From an uncultured Clostridia bacterium (GTDB lineage Bacteria > Bacillota > Clostridia > Saccharofermentanales > Saccharofermentanaceae), in the NCBI GenBank assembly GCA_937876985.1, contig CALEFT010000031.1, positions 4,035 through 68,034 on the forward strand: a DNA stretch of 64,000 bases, written 5' to 3'. The position numbers and the translations under genes are program-made. Position 1 is the first letter of the stretch, and each line of letters starts with the position of its first letter. Below are positions 35,481 to 45,152 of this stretch, piece by piece. The notes beneath the pieces are model-generated. The model saw only the letters and a program-made list of their open reading frames with translations, was not told where the DNA came from and made no database searches.

Positions 35481-36920
35481 ATGAAGGAGTTTGATTTACC
35501 AAAGCTTCAATCGATTTTGTCTAAGGCAAAGGATGACAGAGAGGTTATCTTCTGTTTGCTTTATGAAATTTTGGAATTAAACGGCTTCAGCAATCTGTCG
35601 CTCAAAATTATTGACAAGCCAAACGCTAAGGTTGATAGCAAGTCTTTTGTCCGTGCTTGTGTCTATGGAACTCTTACATATTGTTATTCGATTGACTTCT
35701 TGTTCAAGAACATCTGCAAGAAGGACATGGAAACACTCGACAAGATGACTAGGACTATTATTCGCATGGGTATTTGGCAAATTGTTTTTTCTAGTAAGGT
35801 GCCTAGCTACGCAGCATGCGACTCTTGTGTTTCTCTTGCGAAAAGCATGAATCTACCAAGCGCAGGCTTTGTGAATGTTAATCTTCGCATGATTGCTGAT
35901 AGTGATAAGAATCTTCTTGATATAAATTGCTACAATGCTAATGTTCAAACCTCATTAAAGCCTGAAATATTTGGAATTCTTAAGAGTAGTTATGGTAAGG
36001 ATGACGCTATTTCTATTGGGAAAAAGCTTCTTGAAGAACCAAAGTTATCCGTTCGTCTTAATAGTAGGAAGGATTATGAATTAACAAAGACTTCTTTGAG
36101 AGAAGATGGCGTAGAGATTTATGATGCAAGTTTTATGCCGGGTAGTATTAATGTGTCCTTGAATCAAGTTGTTCTTGATAAGACAAGGGCATGGATTAAA
36201 GGCGATGCTTTTGTTCAAAATGAGGCGGCGCAGCTAGTTGGATATATTGTATCGAAATTCCTAGAACAAAATAACATAAATGATTGGAATGATAGGAACG
36301 ATAATCCAAGAATAATTGATGTCTGTGCTGCTCCTGGTGGCAAGTCGACTCATATTGCAGAACTACTTGATGATGAATGTGAGATTTTGTCTCTTGATAT
36401 AAATGAGTCGAGAGTTAAGCTAATTGAAGAAAATGCAGACCGATTGGGCTTAACATCGATTAGTGCGAGAGTAAAGGACGCAACATCCTTTACTTCAAGT
36501 GACGAAGATAATGGTTCATATGATGTCGTCGTATGTGACGTGCCATGCAGCGGACTAGGTTTAATGGCTCGTAAGCCTGATATTAGAAAGACGATTACTT
36601 ATGATAGAATGTGCGAGCTTCTTCCAATTCAGGAAGATATTTTGCAGAAGGCGTCGATGAAGACAAAGAAGGGTGGACTTCTTATTTATAGCACGTGTAC
36701 GCTTAATAAGAAGGAAAATGAGGAGCAGGTTGCTGCTTTTCGAGAGAGGAACAAGAATTTTGTTCAAGTTGATTTGGGAGAACTTCTGCCAAGTAAGCTA
36801 GTTGCTCGTGTGGCAGAAAATCCTGTTGGAGCTGACTTGGCTGATGGGTATATTACTTTGATGCCGCATCTAGATGATGTTGATGGATTCTTTGTTTGTG
36901 CGATGCTTAGGGAGGAATGA
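35481..36920 (+). CDS. rsmB: 16S rRNA m5C967 methyltransferase
   Basis: Methylates C967 of 16S rRNA. The 479-residue protein has an N-terminal NusB-like helical domain (about residues 1-140) and a C-terminal Rossmann methyltransferase with DVCAAPGGKSTH, the catalytic cysteine motif DVPCSGLG and IYSTCTLNKKENE (second catalytic Cys). GGTGG lies in front of the ATG. It ends inside the rlmN start region. The word GCTTTTCGAG occurs at 36735-36744. Confidence 0.94.
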   Translation: MKEFDLPKLQSILSKAKDDREVIFCLLYEILELNGFSNLSLKIIDKPNAKVDSKSFVRACVYGTLTYCYSIDFLFKNICKKDMETLDKMTRTIIRMGIWQIVFSSKVPSYAACDSCVSLAKSMNLPSAGFVNVNLRMIADSDKNLLDINCYNANVQTSLKPEIFGILKSSYGKDDAISIGKKLLEEPKLSVRLNSRKDYELTKTSLREDGVEIYDASFMPGSINVSLNQVVLDKTRAWIKGDAFVQNEAAQLVGYIVSKFLEQNNINDWNDRNDNPRIIDVCAAPGGKSTHIAELLDDECEILSLDINESRVKLIEENADRLGLTSISARVKDATSFTSSDEDNGSYDVVVCDVPCSGLGLMARKPDIRKTITYDRMCELLPIQEDILQKASMKTKKGGLLIYSTCTLNKKENEEQVAAFRERNKNFVQVDLGELLPSKLVARVAENPVGADLADGYITLMPHLDDVDGFFVCAMLREE

Positions 36921-36922
36921 TT

Positions 36923-37957
36923 ATGGATAAGCTATTCTGTTTGGATTTGGGGCTAGCTGAGATTACGAAGTGGGTTGAGGAGAACAAGTTTCCTAAGTTC
37001 CGCGCTAAGCAGATTTATTCGTGGCTTAGTGAGGGAGTAATAGACACGAAGCAGATGACTAATTTGCCTAAGGATATTAAGGGAAAGCTAGAAGAAGATT
37101 TCCATATGAATGCGATGGTGCTTGAAAATAAGCTCGTATCAGAGATTGATGGCACTGTGAAGCTTGTGTATCGCTTATATGATGGGCATATTATCGAGAC
37201 GGTTTTGATGCGTTATAAGACAGGAATCTCTATTTGCATCTCGTCTCAGGCAGGATGCAAGATGGGCTGCACGTTCTGCGCTTCTGCTCATGCTGGTTTT
37301 GGTCGTTCGCTAACTGGTGGAGAGATGCTCGCGCAAGTTTTGCTGTCGTATCGAGAGATTGGTGAGCGAATTAGAAGTGTAGTTGTAATGGGAATTGGTG
37401 AGCCTTTTGATAATTATGATAATTTGCTTAAGTTTATAGAACTAATTAATTCTGAAGACGGATATAATCTAGGCGCAAGGCATATTACGATCTCGACTTG
37501 TGGACTAGTAGACAAGATGGAAGAGTTTACTAAGCTTAATTCGCAGGTGAATTTGTCGTTGTCGCTTCACGCACCTAATAATGAGCTTAGATGTGAGCTT
37601 ATGCCAATTTCTAGGAAATATGACCTTGACGCTGTCATTGCTGCATGTAAGAAATATACGAAGGCGACGAATCGAAGGATTACTTTTGAGTATTCGCTTT
37701 TCGATGGGGTCAATGATTCTAGAGAACATGCGAAGCAACTAGCTAAACTAATTAGCGGAATTCATTGCCATGTAAATTTGATTGCAGCAAATGAGTTTCC
37801 GGGAAGCCCATATAAGCGAAGCAGAGCAAAGCGCGTAAGTGAATTTAGGAAGACTTTGGAGGAACTCCATGTAAATGCGACACTTCGAAGAGAGATGGGT
37901 ACAGATATTATGGCAGCTTGCGGACAGCTAAGGCGCGGCAAGATGCAAGAGGAATAA
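36923..37957 (+). CDS. rlmN: 23S rRNA (adenine-2503-C2)-methyltransferase
   Basis: Radical-SAM enzyme that methylates A2503 of 23S rRNA and A37 of some tRNAs. The 344-residue protein has the cluster motif CKMGCTFCAS (C-x3-C-x2-C), GMGEPxxN-type block VVMGIGEPFDNYDN and a C-terminal cysteine in AACGQL. The ATG at 36923 gives eight bases to GGGAGG; the ATG at 36917 is too close. Confidence 0.95.
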   Translation: MDKLFCLDLGLAEITKWVEENKFPKFRAKQIYSWLSEGVIDTKQMTNLPKDIKGKLEEDFHMNAMVLENKLVSEIDGTVKLVYRLYDGHIIETVLMRYKTGISICISSQAGCKMGCTFCASAHAGFGRSLTGGEMLAQVLLSYREIGERIRSVVVMGIGEPFDNYDNLLKFIELINSEDGYNLGARHITISTCGLVDKMEEFTKLNSQVNLSLSLHAPNNELRCELMPISRKYDLDAVIAACKKYTKATNRRITFEYSLFDGVNDSREHAKQLAKLISGIHCHVNLIAANEFPGSPYKRSRAKRVSEFRKTLEELHVNATLRREMGTDIMAACGQLRRGKMQEE

Positions 37958-37985
37958 TAGAGCAAAACTATAAGAAGGAGCAATG

Positions 37986-38696
37986 ATGGATTTTTTTGCT
38001 AAGAGTCATATTGGTTTAAGAGACAAGAACGAGGATAGCTATCTAGCGTTAAATCTAGATGGTCGTGCCTTGCTTCTAGCTGTAGCTGACGGCGTCGGAG
38101 GTGCGAATGCTGGTGAGGTTGCTAGCAAAATGGCAATCGACATTATATCTGCTAACCAAGATAGGATTCTTAAGTCTATTTCTACGCCTGCTTTGAGCGT
38201 AGCTTTGGCGGTTGAGGATTCGCTCCGTGAGATTTTCCAGGAGGCGAACAACGCTATTGCTCTTAGGTCTTCTAATGATATACGTACAAGTGGAATGGCT
38301 ACGACTTTGACAGTCGCGCTTCTTGTCGACAGGACGCTTTATATTATGCATATTGGCGACTCTAGAGCATACCTGCTTCACGGCTCCCATCTCGAAAAGC
38401 TAACAATAGACCACATTCATAACGATAGTTCGATGCTTTTGAAATATCTTGGTGATAATAAGTATATTACTCCAGAATTTTATTGTTATAATATAATGTA
38501 TGGAGATTTGGTCGTTTTGTGTACTGACGGAATCTACAATAATTTGGACATAAAAGGCTTTACAAGACTTATTAGGCAACATAAGCATTTGGACTTATGT
38601 GCGGAAGGTGTTATTGAATATATCAACGAACACGGGGCAAATGATAATATGACTATCTTATTAGCGCATTGTATGCATAAGGAGAGCAATATATGA
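37986..38696 (+). CDS. stp: PP2C-type serine/threonine phosphatase (Stp/PrpC)
   Basis: Removes phosphates placed by the neighbouring kinase. The 236-residue protein has the PP2C motifs: IGLRDKNEDSYL, VADGVGGANAGE (metal Asp and Gly), HIGDSRAYLL and LCTDGIYNN, ending with GANDNMTILL. ATGs at 37983 and 37986 are both possible; the second gives better spacing to AAGGAG. It overlaps prkC, the standard phosphatase-kinase pair. Confidence 0.95.
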   Translation: MDFFAKSHIGLRDKNEDSYLALNLDGRALLLAVADGVGGANAGEVASKMAIDIISANQDRILKSISTPALSVALAVEDSLREIFQEANNAIALRSSNDIRTSGMATTLTVALLVDRTLYIMHIGDSRAYLLHGSHLEKLTIDHIHNDSSMLLKYLGDNKYITPEFYCYNIMYGDLVVLCTDGIYNNLDIKGFTRLIRQHKHLDLCAEGVIEYINEHGANDNMTILLAHCMHKESNI

Positions 38697-40849
38697 ATAT
38701 GACAGGACCAGAAGGTTTGGTATTCTCTGGTAGATATAGAATAGAGAATTGTATCGGTAAGGGCGGTATGGCCTTAGTTTATCTTGCTACTGATCTTTCT
38801 ACTGGAATGAAGGTTGCTGTTAAGGTTCTTAAGGAGAACTTGTGTAACGACGAGAAATTTGTCGAGAGATTTAATTCCGAAGCTAAGGCTGCTTCGATTT
38901 TGCAGCATAATAATATTGTTCGTGTTTTTGATGTAGGTCATGAAGGTATCTATCGATATATTGTTGAAGAATATGTCGAAGGAATTACTTTGAAGGATTT
39001 GATTAACCAGAATGGACATCTTGATTGGAAGGTAGCTGTTCCAATTGTAATTCAGATTGGTATGGCACTTGATTATGCGCATCGTAAGGGAATCGTTCAT
39101 AGAGATATTAAGCCTCAGAACATTCTAATTACTCGTGATAGAGTAGCCAAGATTACTGACTTCGGCATTGCTAGAAATTCTGCTACAACAAATACTATCA
39201 CTATGCATTCTGGTGGAATTCTTGGTACCGTTCATTATCTATCGCCTGAGCAGGCTGGTGGTAGACAGGAAGGACCAAGCTCTGATATTTATTCTATTGG
39301 TGTAATGCTATATGAGATGATTACTGGTAGATGTCCTTTTGTTGGAGAGACCGCTATTGAGGTTGCTATGAAGCATCTTAAGGAGACTCCACAAGCACCA
39401 TCTAGTATGGTACCTGGTATTCCAAGCGGACTTGATTCCATTATCCTAAAATGTATGCAGAAGGCTCCTGAAAGAAGATATTCCACAATGCTTCAGATGG
39501 TACAGGAGTTAGATAATCTTTTGCTTGATCCTAATGGTCAATACGGTGTTATTACTCAAGCTCCAGTAGCTGATGAATCTACTGAGGTTGTGAATACTTT
39601 TAGACAGAGGCCTAGCTATGACAAGGTTTCTGACATTGAGCACTCGATAGAGGCTAGAAGAAGAGCAAGACTTAGAGATAATACAATATTTATTCTTATT
39701 ATCCTCTTGATTGTTGGTGTTCTTCTAGGCTTAGGTGCGTTGATAATAAACACCATCAGAGGTGCATCTGCTATTGAGGCAAACAACGACTACACTGTTA
39801 AGAACTATGTTGGTCTTACTATAGATGAAGTACAAGAAGAATTAGATAAGAATGATATCAATTATCAGATTGAGTACGAACTAAGAGAAGACTATGCTCC
39901 TGGAATAGTAATTGAGCAGAGTATTAATGAAGGTGTAGTTATTTCTTCTGGTAGTTCTGTAAGTAGACTTGTTATTACAGTATCTACTGCGGAGGAGACA
40001 GTTGCGCTTCCAAACTATACGGGACTTAATTTTGAAGATGCATATCAGTCGCTTGTATCTCAGGGATATTTGGTTTCTATTAGAACAGAAGTGAATGAAG
40101 ATGTCGAGCCAAATTCTGTTATTAGAACAGAGCCTGCAGCAGGAACACCACTATCTGTTGGCGCATCTGTTGTTATTATTTATGCTGTAGAACCAACGAG
40201 CTGTACTGTTCCACAGATTTCTGGACTTACACTTGAAGAGGCAAGAGAAGTAATTGCCGAGAATAATCTTGTAATTGGACAAATTGATGGAGCACCTGAA
40301 GTAATATCGCTTCCTGAGAATCAGCAAATTGTACTTCTTACAGATCCAGGTGAGGGAGTTACTGTTCCTAGAAGATCTTCTATTAAGATTTATGTTGGTA
40401 CAATGGAAGACTTTATTAATGGTGGTACTCCAACTCCAACTCCATCACAAATTAATGTAAGTGCTGGTGTAATTGGTTCTGGTACTGTATCAGGTAATGG
40501 TATCTATCCACCAGATACAACAGTAGTTCTTACTGCTATTCCAGCAGAAGGATATAAGTTTGATTATTGGCAGGATGCTGCAGGTAACATTATTTCTTAT
40601 GAAGCACAGTTTAGCTTTGTTTGTACACCAACAACATCCGCATATACTGCTGTATTTAGTGTTCTTCCTACAAGTACACCGACACCAACTATGACTCCGA
40701 CACCAAGTCCGTCACCAACTCCGTCGCCTTCTCCAATTCCAACGGCGACACCAGTACCTACAGCTACTTCGACACCAGTTCCAGTAGCAACTGCAACACC
40801 GGTACCTCCATCTGATCAAGGTCAGGGAATTACGCCAGAGGGTGCATAA
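38693..40849 (+). CDS. prkC: Membrane Ser/Thr kinase PrkC/Stk with three PASTA domains and an extra InlB-type repeat
   Basis: Senses muropeptides or lipid II outside and phosphorylates proteins inside. The 718-residue protein has a kinase domain (about 10-280) with GKGGMALVYLA, K44, HRDIKPQN (D138) and DFGIAR, one membrane span at 331-355, and three PASTA repeats at about 367-432, 436-499 and 504-570. Unlike standard PrkC it continues with a domain at about 588-655 that resembles the divergent InlB B-repeat (GSGTVSGNGIYPPDTTV...GYKFDYW) and a Pro/Thr/Ser-rich tail of about 60 residues, which could reach into or stick to the wall. GGAGAG lies six bases before the ATG. Confidence 0.95.
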   Translation: MNMTGPEGLVFSGRYRIENCIGKGGMALVYLATDLSTGMKVAVKVLKENLCNDEKFVERFNSEAKAASILQHNNIVRVFDVGHEGIYRYIVEEYVEGITLKDLINQNGHLDWKVAVPIVIQIGMALDYAHRKGIVHRDIKPQNILITRDRVAKITDFGIARNSATTNTITMHSGGILGTVHYLSPEQAGGRQEGPSSDIYSIGVMLYEMITGRCPFVGETAIEVAMKHLKETPQAPSSMVPGIPSGLDSIILKCMQKAPERRYSTMLQMVQELDNLLLDPNGQYGVITQAPVADESTEVVNTFRQRPSYDKVSDIEHSIEARRRARLRDNTIFILIILLIVGVLLGLGALIINTIRGASAIEANNDYTVKNYVGLTIDEVQEELDKNDINYQIEYELREDYAPGIVIEQSINEGVVISSGSSVSRLVITVSTAEETVALPNYTGLNFEDAYQSLVSQGYLVSIRTEVNEDVEPNSVIRTEPAAGTPLSVGASVVIIYAVEPTSCTVPQISGLTLEEAREVIAENNLVIGQIDGAPEVISLPENQQIVLLTDPGEGVTVPRRSSIKIYVGTMEDFINGGTPTPTPSQINVSAGVIGSGTVSGNGIYPPDTTVVLTAIPAEGYKFDYWQDAAGNIISYEAQFSFVCTPTTSAYTAVFSVLPTSTPTPTMTPTPSPSPTPSPSPIPTATPVPTATSTPVPVATATPVPPSDQGQGITPEGA

Positions 40850-40860
40850 GGTGAAGGCTG

Positions 40861-41802
40861 ATGAGTGATACTGAGTCAATGAGAAAAGATGAATTCGATG
40901 GCATTATTACTAAGGGTGTAGGTGGTCTTTACACTATTAGACTTAATAGTGGAGAATATGTTAATGCTAACCTACGTGGTGTACTAAGAACTAAGAAGCT
41001 TACACCTGCAATTGGTGATAATGTTTGCATAGGGGAATCTGGAGATAAAGATGTTCCTTATGTAATTAACAAAATTGGTGATAGAAAGTCTTTCTTGATT
41101 CGTCCGCCAGTAGCAAATATCGATTACTTAATATTGACTTTTGCTGTTAAGGACCCACAACCAGACTTGTTATTACTAGATAAAATGCTTATTATATGTA
41201 AGCTTATGTCTATAGAGCCAATTATTGTTTTTACCAAGTGCGATTTAGATGAAAAATATGCAGAAGAATTGTATAATGCATATTCGAAAGCTGGATATAT
41301 TACGCATAAGTCGTATGAAGATAATATGCTTGATGCAAGTTGTGTTAAGCAGTATTTTATTCAGAATAGACTAATTGGCTTAGCTGGTCCATCTGGAGTA
41401 GGAAAGAGTACATTAGTTAATCATTTCTTACAAAAGAGCACTATGGAAACAGGCCAGATTAGTGATAGACTTAAAAGAGGTAAGCACACAACGAGGCATG
41501 TAGAATTACTTGAATTTGAAGATGGCTTCTTGCTTGATACGCCAGGGTTTACATCCTTAAGTCTGTATGAGCTTGGAGTCGATTATAAGAATGTAATTCT
41601 TGGCTTCCCTGAGTTAGAAGCTCATGCGAAGAATTGTAAATTTGATGATTGTAGACATCAAGGCGAGCTTGGTTGTAGCATAGCTGATGCTATATCTGAA
41701 GCTATTATCGACGAAGGTCGAGTAGCAAGGTATAGAGAACTAGAATTAGATTTATATAACAACCGTAATAATTACTCTGGAAGGAGAAAACTGAATCTAT
41801 GA
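40861..41802 (+). CDS. rsgA: Ribosome small subunit-dependent GTPase A
   Basis: Late 30S assembly GTPase. The 313-residue protein has an N-terminal OB fold, a circularly permuted GTPase (FTKCDLD as G4 first, then GPSGVGKSTLVN as G1 and DTPGF as G3) and a zinc knuckle (CKFDDCRHQGELGC). It follows prkC by 11 bases, as in many Firmicutes. Confidence 0.96.
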   Translation: MSDTESMRKDEFDGIITKGVGGLYTIRLNSGEYVNANLRGVLRTKKLTPAIGDNVCIGESGDKDVPYVINKIGDRKSFLIRPPVANIDYLILTFAVKDPQPDLLLLDKMLIICKLMSIEPIIVFTKCDLDEKYAEELYNAYSKAGYITHKSYEDNMLDASCVKQYFIQNRLIGLAGPSGVGKSTLVNHFLQKSTMETGQISDRLKRGKHTTRHVELLEFEDGFLLDTPGFTSLSLYELGVDYKNVILGFPELEAHAKNCKFDDCRHQGELGCSIADAISEAIIDEGRVARYRELELDLYNNRNNYSGRRKLNL

Positions 41803-42470
41803 TGAATGGTCTTAAGGCACAAGTTGCGCCATCTATACTGTCAGCTGATTTCTGTAAGCTTGGAGAAGAGGTAGCCAAGGTAGAAGGCTTGTGTGAATTT
41901 TTACATGTTGACATCATGGATGGACATTTTGTCCCTAATATTTCTTTTGGAATCCCTGTTGTAAAAGCATTACGCTCTAAGACAGATATGGTATTCGATA
42001 CGCATTTGATGATTTCTGATCCAGAGGCATATATTCCTCGTTTTGTTGAGGCTGGTTCTGACTTCATCACTTTCCACTACGAGACAACAGATAATCCATC
42101 GAGAGTAATTGGACTTGTTAAGTCACTTGGTGTTCGTGTTGGAATGGCAATACATCCTGACACACCAATTGATGTAGTAGTGCCATATATTAAGGATCTT
42201 GACCTTGTTCTTGTCATGGGTGTTCGTCCAGGCTTTGGTGGACAGTCTTATCTTGATGGTACTTCTGAAAGAATTGCTTTTGTTCGTAAGCATGTAGATG
42301 AGATTAATCCAGATTGTATTGTTTCCATCGATGGTGGTGCTTGTCTAGCAAATATCGATGAAATTGTTAATAGTGGTGCTAATCTAATTGTTGCAGGAAC
42401 ATCTGTTTTCGCACAAGAGGATGCAAGAAGTGCACTTGAGGAGATGCTCGAATGCATAGCGCGTGTGTAA
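41799..42470 (+). CDS. rpe: Ribulose-phosphate 3-epimerase
   Basis: Interconverts ribulose-5-P and xylulose-5-P in the pentose phosphate pathway. The 223-residue TIM barrel shows APSILSADF, HVDIMDGHFVPNISFG, HLMISDPE, MGVRPGFGGQ and SIDGG. Its first codon overlaps the rsgA stop (ATGA). The rsgA-rpe-thiN order is conserved. Confidence 0.97.
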   Translation: MMNGLKAQVAPSILSADFCKLGEEVAKVEGLCEFLHVDIMDGHFVPNISFGIPVVKALRSKTDMVFDTHLMISDPEAYIPRFVEAGSDFITFHYETTDNPSRVIGLVKSLGVRVGMAIHPDTPIDVVVPYIKDLDLVLVMGVRPGFGGQSYLDGTSERIAFVRKHVDEINPDCIVSIDGGACLANIDEIVNSGANLIVAGTSVFAQEDARSALEEMLECIARV

Positions 42471-43141
42471 TTTGTGGTGGACCTAATATTTCGCCAGCTG
42501 TAATTGATACTATTATCGATTCAGATTTAATTATATGCGCAGATAGCGGTGCAGATTTTGCAATAAAGAACAATATTAGAATTGATAGACTTGTTGGAGA
42601 TATGGATTCTATCTCTAGTGAGTCCTTGGAAATCATCCGTAGTCGCAATATTCCGGTTGAGACAGTTCCTGCTCGTAAGGATTTTACTGATACAGAAATG
42701 GCATTAAGATTGATTCCAAGTGATGTGCCTACTATACTTGTTTGCTCTTTGACTGGCAGAATTGACCACGTAATGACAAATGTTCTTCTGGGAATGAAAC
42801 TTCACGAAGAGGGAAGAGAGATAATTCTTACTGACGGTAATTCTGATATTTGTTTCCTTGTAAACAAAGATGAGCTTGAGCTTTCTTTCTTGGTAGGAAG
42901 TGCTAAGAATATTGTGATTTCACTTGTTCCATTAACAGAGAAGGTATGTGGCGTAACTACAAGAAATCTCGAATACGAGCTTGATGATGCAATATTAAGC
43001 TTTGGTGCAACATTATCTACTAGCAATGAAATAGCAAATGAATTAATAGCGAATATGAATGCTAATGAGGATGACATTATTGAGGTTATGGTCTCCACAA
43101 AAGAAGGCAAACTTCTAGTTGTAGTAACTAACAGAATTTGA
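42452..43141 (+). CDS. thiN: Thiamine pyrophosphokinase
   Basis: Makes thiamine diphosphate from thiamine and ATP. The 229-residue protein has CGGPN, CADSGADFA, RLVGDMDSI, KDFTDTEMAL and TGRIDHVMTN, all family hallmarks. It starts 19 bases before the rpe stop, with GAGGAG in front of the ATG, so it is coupled to rpe. Confidence 0.95.
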   Translation: MHSACVICGGPNISPAVIDTIIDSDLIICADSGADFAIKNNIRIDRLVGDMDSISSESLEIIRSRNIPVETVPARKDFTDTEMALRLIPSDVPTILVCSLTGRIDHVMTNVLLGMKLHEEGREIILTDGNSDICFLVNKDELELSFLVGSAKNIVISLVPLTEKVCGVTTRNLEYELDDAILSFGATLSTSNEIANELIANMNANEDDIIEVMVSTKEGKLLVVVTNRI

Positions 43142-43177
43142 TTTAATTATCAATAAAGGACTTATGGAGGTTTATCA

Positions 43178-43852
43178 ATGGCGGAGTATAAGAAATTGAC
43201 ATTTGATGATATTAAAGACAATTATGAGCTTAAGACATATATTGAATGTGCGGACAAGTCTCTTTCTATGCTCGGATACACGGAGCACGCTTTTTCTCAT
43301 GTAAACAATGTAGCGTCTATGGTTGAATATATTCTCACGAAGCACAAGAATTCTGCTAGAGACATCGAGCTTGGCAAGATTGCTGCATATATGCACGATA
43401 TTGGAAACCTTGTAAACCGTGTTGACCACTCCCAAAGTGGTGCGATAATGGCCTTCCGCTTGTTAGATAAGCTTGGTCTTGACCCTTCAGAGTCCGCGAT
43501 TATCATGACTGCGATTGGTAATCACGATGAAGGTACTGGCGTTCCAGTAAGTGACGTTGCTGCTGCACTAATTCTCGCCGACAAGTGCGACGTTCGCCGT
43601 TCTCGTGTTCGTAATCAGGATATCAATTCTTTCGATATTCATGACAAGGTAAATTATTCCGTTACGAATGCTCTTGTAAACGTGCTCGATGAAGAGAAGA
43701 CTTATGTTCTCGATTTAACAATTGATACAGAAGTTAGCTCGGTTATGGATTATTTCGAGATTTTTATCGGTAGAATGATTCTTTGCAAGAAGGCCGCACA
43801 TCACTTAGGATGGGTGTTCCGCCTTAATATCAATGGTCAGCGCGTGGTTTGA
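43178..43852 (+). CDS. HD-domain phosphohydrolase
   Basis: A 224-residue cytoplasmic protein with an HD metal-binding domain: HVNN near residue 47, MHDIGN near 71 and NHDEG near 112 supply the His and Asp ligands. Such domains cut phosphoester bonds of nucleotides or nucleic acids; the substrate cannot be read from the sequence. GGAGG lies seven bases before the ATG. It sits alone between thiN and an aminotransferase gene. Confidence 0.8.
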   Translation: MAEYKKLTFDDIKDNYELKTYIECADKSLSMLGYTEHAFSHVNNVASMVEYILTKHKNSARDIELGKIAAYMHDIGNLVNRVDHSQSGAIMAFRLLDKLGLDPSESAIIMTAIGNHDEGTGVPVSDVAAALILADKCDVRRSRVRNQDINSFDIHDKVNYSVTNALVNVLDEEKTYVLDLTIDTEVSSVMDYFEIFIGRMILCKKAAHHLGWVFRLNINGQRVV

Positions 43853-43864
43853 TTTTGTAAATAT

Positions 43865-43893
43865 TTGCTTTTCGAGGCCGCTTCGAAAAGCAA
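43865..43893 (+). repeat. Hairpin built from the GCTTTTCGAG word
   Basis: TTGCTTTTCGA (43865-43875) and TCGAAAAGCAA (43883-43893) are an exact 11-base inverted repeat around a GGCCGCT loop. It contains the over-represented word GCTTTTCGAG at 43867-43876. No T-run follows, so it is at best a weak terminator. Paired inverted copies of a genomic word between genes are a known habit of DNA-uptake sequences in other bacteria. Confidence 0.85.
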
Positions 43894-43924
43894 CCTCAAA
43901 TAAAGCTAGAAGGAGATTAAAGTT

Positions 43925-45109
43925 ATGATTTCTAATAATATTGCTAAGAAGCTTGAGGGAGGTTCTCTCATTCGTAAGATGTTCGAGGAAGGAAATCGTT
44001 TGAAGGCGATTTATGGTGCCGAGAACGTGTTCGACTTCTCTATTGGTAATCCTGATTTGGAGCCACCTAAGGAAGTAAAGGACGCTCTTAAGGAGGCAGC
44101 TGCTTCTGATATTCCTGGAATGCATGGATATATGAGTAATTCCGGATATGAGTCTACTCGTAAGGCTATTGCTGATAAGCGTGCGAAGGATGCTGGCTGG
44201 GAAGTTGGCTCAATTGGTGCAGCTAGCGTTTGTATGACAGTTGGCGCCGCTGCTGCGATGAATGATGTTTTGCATTCTATTCTTGACCCAGAGGACGAAG
44301 TGATTTTGCTTGCTCCATTCTTCATGGAGTATCTTAACTATATTGATAATCACTTTGGTAAGGCAGTAATTGTACAGACAGATGATGCTTTCATGCCTGA
44401 TATTGAGGCTATTTCCGCTGCTATTACTCCAAGAACAAAGGCTATTGTAATTAATTCTCCTAATAATCCTTCTGGAGTTGTTTATTCTAAGGAGACACTA
44501 GATGCGCTTAACAAGATGCTTCTAGAACAAGATCACTTAATTCATGTTATTTCTGATGAGCCATATATTGATTTGGCATATGATGGAATTGAAGTTCCAG
44601 CAGTTCTTAATTCTATCGATAATCTCATTATTTGTTTCTCTTGGTCAAAGTCCTTGTCCTTGCCAGGTGAGAGAATTGGCTATACTCTTGTTTCTCCAAA
44701 GCATGCTGATCACGATGAGCTTACTGCTGCTATTGTTCTTTCAAATAGAATTCTTGGTAGTGTAAATGCTCCAGCTATTTGGCAGAGAGTAGTAGAGAAG
44801 TCATTAGATGCTAAGGTTGATGTAGCAAATTACGAGAGAAGACGTAATCTTCTATATGAGAATATCGTTGGAGCTGGATTTACTGCGGTTAAGCCAAATG
44901 GTGCGCTATATATCTTCATGAAGACACCAGATGGAATGACTGATGCAGAATTTGGAGATGCATGTGCTAAGCATAATTTACTACTAGTACCAGGAAAGAG
45001 CTTCATGAGACCAGGCTATTGCAGACTAGCATTCTGTGTTTCTGAGCAAACAATCGTTGGTTCTAAGAAGGCTTTCGAAGCAATTGCAAAAGATCTTGGA
45101 ATCAAATAA
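43925..45109 (+). CDS. Class I/II PLP-dependent aminotransferase
   Basis: A 394-residue fold-type I aminotransferase similar to aspartate/aromatic enzymes. FSIGNPDLEPP, the substrate-phosphate region, NSPNNPSGVVY, SDEPYIDL and the PLP lysine in SWSKSLSLPGERIG are present, and the C-terminal Arg region RLAFCVS is seen. The amino-acid substrate is not decided by these motifs. AAGGAGA lies ten bases before the ATG. It is followed directly by the infC promoter, so it ends its unit. Confidence 0.88.
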   Translation: MISNNIAKKLEGGSLIRKMFEEGNRLKAIYGAENVFDFSIGNPDLEPPKEVKDALKEAAASDIPGMHGYMSNSGYESTRKAIADKRAKDAGWEVGSIGAASVCMTVGAAAAMNDVLHSILDPEDEVILLAPFFMEYLNYIDNHFGKAVIVQTDDAFMPDIEAISAAITPRTKAIVINSPNNPSGVVYSKETLDALNKMLLEQDHLIHVISDEPYIDLAYDGIEVPAVLNSIDNLIICFSWSKSLSLPGERIGYTLVSPKHADHDELTAAIVLSNRILGSVNAPAIWQRVVEKSLDAKVDVANYERRRNLLYENIVGAGFTAVKPNGALYIFMKTPDGMTDAEFGDACAKHNLLLVPGKSFMRPGYCRLAFCVSEQTIVGSKKAFEAIAKDLGIK

Positions 45110-45117
45110 AAATAGTG

Positions 45118-45146
45118 TTGACAAACCCGATTTATAGGGGTAATAT
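45118..45146 (+). promoter_or_regulatory. Promoter of infC-rpmI-rplT
   Basis: TTGACA at 45118-45123 and TAATAT at 45141-45146 are 17 bases apart; TATACT at 45144-45149 overlaps. Transcription near 45153 leaves a leader of about 150 bases. Confidence 0.8.
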
Positions 45147-45152
45147 ACTCAA

